Shown piece by piece: positions 61,333-64,000 of a DNA stretch of 64,000 nucleotides. Source of the stretch: Thermacetogenium sp. UBA4966. Its GTDB lineage: Bacteria; Bacillota; DSM-12270; Thermacetogeniales; Thermacetogeniaceae. The notes under the pieces are model-generated. The model saw only the letters and a program-made list of their open reading frames with translations, was not told the DNA's origin and searched no databases. Location: the NCBI GenBank assembly GCA_002397275.1, contig DHAA01000040.1, positions 1 to 64,000 of the forward strand, given 5' to 3'. A program made the position numbers and the translations under genes. Position 1 is the stretch's first letter, and each line of letters opens with the position of its first letter.

Positions 61333-62439
61333 ATGAAAGAGATAAACATCGGAAAAGTGCTGGTGAACAAACGAAAAGAAAAGGGCATCACACAAGATGA
61401 GCTTGCCAATTACATCGGCGTTTCCAAGGCTTCTGTTTCCAAATGGGAAACGGGGCAAAGCTATCCTGACGTTACCTTCCTTCCACAGCTTGCGGCATAT
61501 TTCAACATCAGTATTGATGATTTGATGAACTACAAGCCGCAGATGACTAAAGAGGATATTCGCAAACTTTACCACAAATTATCAGCTGACTTTGTATCAA
61601 AACCATTTGTTGAAGTGATGGATCATTGCCGAACGATCATTAAAAAATATTACGCCTGTTTCCCTCTGCTGCAGCAAATAGGTATGCTGTTTTTAAACCA
61701 TGGTATGCTCGCGGGGGATGCGGAAAAAAGGGAGGCATTGATCGGAGAGGCGAAGGAGCTTTTTGTTCGCGTCACAAGGGAAAGCGAGAATGTTGAACTG
61801 GCCAAGCAGGCGCTTTATGCTGAATCAAGCTGCTGTATGGCTCTTGGAGATGCCAATGCGGCGTTGGAGCTGTTGGAAGGGATAAGCGCGCCGTCCTTAT
61901 ACACGGAAACGCTGCTCATCGCCGCCCACCAAATGACAGGCCAAACCGAGAAGGCAAAGACCGCCCTGCAAGCCGCTATATATCAGCATATCGTCGCTTT
62001 ATGCGGATTGTTCCCTTCTTATTTTGCGCTGTATCAGAACGACTCGAAACGCTATGAAGAAGGATTGCGCCGGGTATCCGCGATAGCAGACGCCTTTGCT
62101 ATAAAGCGGCTGCATCCCGGTGTTCTGGCAAACCTTTATATCTCTGCCGCGCAAGGTTATGCTGCCCAGGGAAATAAAGATAACGCCCTGGACATGCTGC
62201 AACAATATACGGAGCTTGTCACAGGCAACATCTATCCGCTTCGTTTGCAGGGAGATGACTTTTTCAACCTATTGGACAATTGGCTTAATGAACTCGATCT
62301 GGGTACAGCGCCGCCGCGGGATGAAAAAACCATAAAAAAAAGCATGGCCGACACGGTAATAAGCAACCCTGCTTTTTCAGCGCTCACTGCTGAGCCGCGT
62401 TTTCAGCGAATAGCCGAAAAGCTGGAAAATAACAGTTAA
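61333..62439 (+). CDS. XRE family regulator with helical sensor domain
   Basis: A 368-residue protein: N-terminal HTH (about residues 5-65, LVNKRKEKGITQDELANYIGVSKASVSKWETGQSYPD) followed by a long helical region with TPR-like pairs (about 120-310, for example ALYAESSCCMALGDANAALELLEG and ANLYISAAQGYAAQGNKDNALDMLQQY). This architecture is common beside bacitracin-type ABC exporters in Clostridia. ATG 61333 lies behind GGAGGTGAT. First gene of the operon with PLDc_N and ABC genes. Confidence 0.88.
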   Translation: MKEINIGKVLVNKRKEKGITQDELANYIGVSKASVSKWETGQSYPDVTFLPQLAAYFNISIDDLMNYKPQMTKEDIRKLYHKLSADFVSKPFVEVMDHCRTIIKKYYACFPLLQQIGMLFLNHGMLAGDAEKREALIGEAKELFVRVTRESENVELAKQALYAESSCCMALGDANAALELLEGISAPSLYTETLLIAAHQMTGQTEKAKTALQAAIYQHIVALCGLFPSYFALYQNDSKRYEEGLRRVSAIADAFAIKRLHPGVLANLYISAAQGYAAQGNKDNALDMLQQYTELVTGNIYPLRLQGDDFFNLLDNWLNELDLGTAPPRDEKTIKKSMADTVISNPAFSALTAEPRFQRIAEKLENNS

Positions 62440-62451
62440 GGGGTATCCGAT

Positions 62452-62655
62452 ATGGAAATATTAAGGGAGTATTTACCCTTTCTCGTCCCCCTCATTATTG
62501 CGCAGCTCGCTTTGGGAATTACAGCCATTGTCCATGTATTAAAACATCCCCGCTATCGATTCGGCAACAAGCCTATATGGGTGTTGATCGTTCTATTTAT
62601 TAATATTATCGGCCCGGTTGTCTATTTTGTTTTCGGCAGGGGTGAAGATCAGTGA
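62452..62655 (+). CDS. PLDc_N-type small membrane protein
   Basis: A 67-residue protein with two transmembrane helices (FLVPLIIAQLALGITAIVHVL and KPIWVLIVLFINIIGPVVYFVF) and the H-x-x-Y-x-x-G-N-K-x-x-W loop of the PLDc_N family. No phospholipase domain follows. It sits between the regulator and the ATPase, and its stop overlaps the ATPase start by four bases, so it is probably a small accessory or immunity subunit of the exporter. Confidence 0.88.
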   Translation: MEILREYLPFLVPLIIAQLALGITAIVHVLKHPRYRFGNKPIWVLIVLFINIIGPVVYFVFGRGEDQ

Positions 62656-63569
62656 GTGTTTTGGAAATCGGACAGCTCTATAAAAACTTTGGCAACCATA
62701 CGGTAATCAACGGATTGGATTTGTCTGTTCCCGAACATTCAGTGTATGGCTTTGTGGGGCAGAACGGCGCGGGAAAGACCACGACAATGAAGATGGTGCT
62801 GGGATTATTAAAGCCTGACAGCGGTGATATCACTGTGTGCGGAGAAAAAGTATGCTATGGAGAAACGAAAAGCAACCGTCACATCGGCTATCTGCCCGAT
62901 AACCCCGAATTTTACGGGTACATGAACTCCCCGGAATATCTTTCGCTCTGCGGTGAAGTCACGGGATTGTCCAAGAAACGAATCAAGGAAAGAAGCGAAG
63001 AACTTCTGTCGCTTGTTGGGCTTGCAGATGTAAAACGAAGAATAGGCGGGTTTTCCCGCGGGATGAAGCAGCGGCTGGGAATTGCACAGGCTTTGCTTAA
63101 TGAACCCCGCCTGCTTATTTGTGATGAACCCACCTCCGCGCTCGACCCAATCGGCAGGAAGGAAATCCTTGATGCTTTATCAGCGATAAAAGGGAAAGCG
63201 ACAGTCGTCTTCTCCACTCATATCCTTTCGGATGTTGAGCGCATCTGTGACCATGTCGGCGTCTTGCATGGGGGAAAGCTGGCGCTTTGCGGCACGCTTT
63301 CCGAAATAAAGGAACGGCGCCGGCACGATTGTTTTGTCATCGATTTTATGAACAGCGGCGATGCCTCCTGTTTTATGGATTGCGAGGAATTAAAGTCTCC
63401 AATGGTGTCGGCAACACAAGAGGGGCATACTATAATCATAAAAATTTCAGACCTAAAAAACAGCGGGCAGTTTTTAATTGACATGCTCTCCAAAAAACAG
63501 ATCACGCCGCTCAAATTTGAACTTATGGAACCGACGCTGGAGAGCTTATTCTTGGAGGCGGTACAATGA
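62652..63569 (+). CDS. ABC exporter ATPase (BcrA-like)
   Basis: A 305-residue ATPase with Walker A GQNGAGKTTTMKMVLG, the signature variant FSRGMKQRLGIAQAL, Walker B LLICDEPTSALD and the H-loop FSTHILSDVERICDHV. A roughly 80-residue C-terminal extension follows, as in BcrA/LtnF-like exporters of bacitracin or lantibiotics. It starts at a GTG overlapping the PLDc_N stop, and its own stop overlaps the permease ATG. Confidence 0.92.
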   Translation: MSVLEIGQLYKNFGNHTVINGLDLSVPEHSVYGFVGQNGAGKTTTMKMVLGLLKPDSGDITVCGEKVCYGETKSNRHIGYLPDNPEFYGYMNSPEYLSLCGEVTGLSKKRIKERSEELLSLVGLADVKRRIGGFSRGMKQRLGIAQALLNEPRLLICDEPTSALDPIGRKEILDALSAIKGKATVVFSTHILSDVERICDHVGVLHGGKLALCGTLSEIKERRRHDCFVIDFMNSGDASCFMDCEELKSPMVSATQEGHTIIIKISDLKNSGQFLIDMLSKKQITPLKFELMEPTLESLFLEAVQ

Positions 63570-64000
63570 GAAACTATATTGCCTTTACAAAAAAAGAACT
63601 GCTGGAAAGTATACGGACCTATAGGCTGCTTATTATGCTGCTCGTGTTTCTCATTTTTGGTATCATGAGCCCATTAGCGGCAAAGATGATGCCCGAAATT
63701 TTAAGCGCGTCTATGCCGGAGGGAATGACGATCTCTCTCGCGGAACCCACCGCAATCGACTCTTGGACACAGTTTTTCAAGAACATTTCGCAGATGGGGT
63801 TAATTGTGACGATTATTATATTTAGCGGGGTTTTAGGAACCGAATTGTCCAAAGGAACACTGATCAACTTGCTGACAAAAGGACTGTCACGGAATACCGT
63901 TATCTTATCAAAATTCACCGGCATGGCAATTATTTGGACGATAAGCTATGCGGCAGCATTTATTGTAACTTTGGGATATACGGTCTATTTGTTTCCAAAC
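63566..64000 (+). CDS. ABC-2 type permease (partial, cut by the window edge)
   Basis: The first 145 residues are present: YIAFTKKELLESIRTYRLLIML leads into a first span (LLVFLIFGIMSPLAA), an extracytoplasmic segment, a second span (LIVTIIIFSGVLGTEL) with the cytoplasmic GTLINLLTKGLSRNTVILSKF loop, and the start of a third. It is the permease partner of the preceding ATPase. The reading frame continues past base 64000. ATG overlaps the ATPase stop by four bases, with GGAGGCGG as ribosome binding site. Confidence 0.88.
   Translation, partial: MRNYIAFTKKELLESIRTYRLLIMLLVFLIFGIMSPLAAKMMPEILSASMPEGMTISLAEPTAIDSWTQFFKNISQMGLIVTIIIFSGVLGTELSKGTLINLLTKGLSRNTVILSKFTGMAIIWTISYAAAFIVTLGYTVYLFPN

Noticed and set aside
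1..64000. CRISPR array, rRNA, tRNA or intact transposase
   Set aside because: No regularly spaced repeats, no rRNA-like stretches, no convincing cloverleaf and no DDE or tyrosine recombinase motifs were found by reading.

Overview
The window looks like a chromosomal segment of an anaerobic, low- to mid-GC Firmicute of the class Clostridia. Pointers are a glmS self-cleaving ribozyme, a T-box leader on a branched-chain amino acid operon, the cdaA-cdaR-glmM-glmS order, the DUF881/small-basic-protein trio, G-rich Shine-Dalgarno sites with many GTG and TTG starts, and consensus sigma-A promoters. No rRNA, tRNA, CRISPR array, prophage or intact insertion sequence was seen.

Layout. 0-7.9 kb: an isolated divergent purC; a membrane diguanylate cyclase converging on it; then, on the minus strand, cdaA-cdaR-glmM-[glmS ribozyme]-glmS, which joins cyclic-di-AMP signalling to UDP-GlcNAc supply. 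8-14 kb: an MFS exporter, the DUF881-Sbp-DUF881 trio, and a GntR-controlled ABC exporter with its promoter and operator. 14-25.4 kb: a nine-gene minus-strand operon, ilvE-ilvD-ilvB-ilvH-leuA-leuC-leuD-leuB-cimA, behind a sigma-A promoter and a T-box, ending at an intrinsic terminator. It lacks ilvC. 25.5-34.7 kb (minus): a duplicated P-loop NTPase, a MacA/MacB-type efflux set with a YIP1 protein, an SPFH protein with a small ribbon-helix-helix-like protein, a thioredoxin-reductase-like flavoprotein without a recognisable NADPH motif, a DUF1786 protein and a possible winged-helix protein. 34.9-38.4 kb: pabB-pabC and a flippase-like membrane protein.

38.6-52.9 kb is mostly plus strand: an Hsp20; a structured leader before a SAM methyltransferase and a complete peptide/nickel-type ABC importer (binding lipoprotein, two permeases, one fused double ATPase); an ECF sigma factor with anti-sigma factor and SIMPL protein; a UbiA prenyltransferase with a U32 protein; and a class III aminotransferase. 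53-64 kb is more accessory: a PemK/MazF-type pair, a double PII-like protein with a DUF1538 membrane protein, endonuclease IV, an amidohydrolase whose 3' end is duplicated around a decayed ABC ATPase, a nucleotidyltransferase/HEPN pair, an RHS remnant, a DUF1638 protein, and an XRE-regulated ABC cluster cut by the window edge.

The most unusual observation is GlmS. It is preceded by a well conserved glmS ribozyme and keeps its isomerase motifs, but the glutaminase domain has Ser for the nucleophilic Cys, His for the active-site Arg and Leu for the channel Trp. Other points to follow up are the leader before the methyltransferase/importer operon, the possible ferredoxin-type thioredoxin reductase, and the PII-like/DUF1538 pair. 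All assignments rest on reading the sequence; no database search was run.
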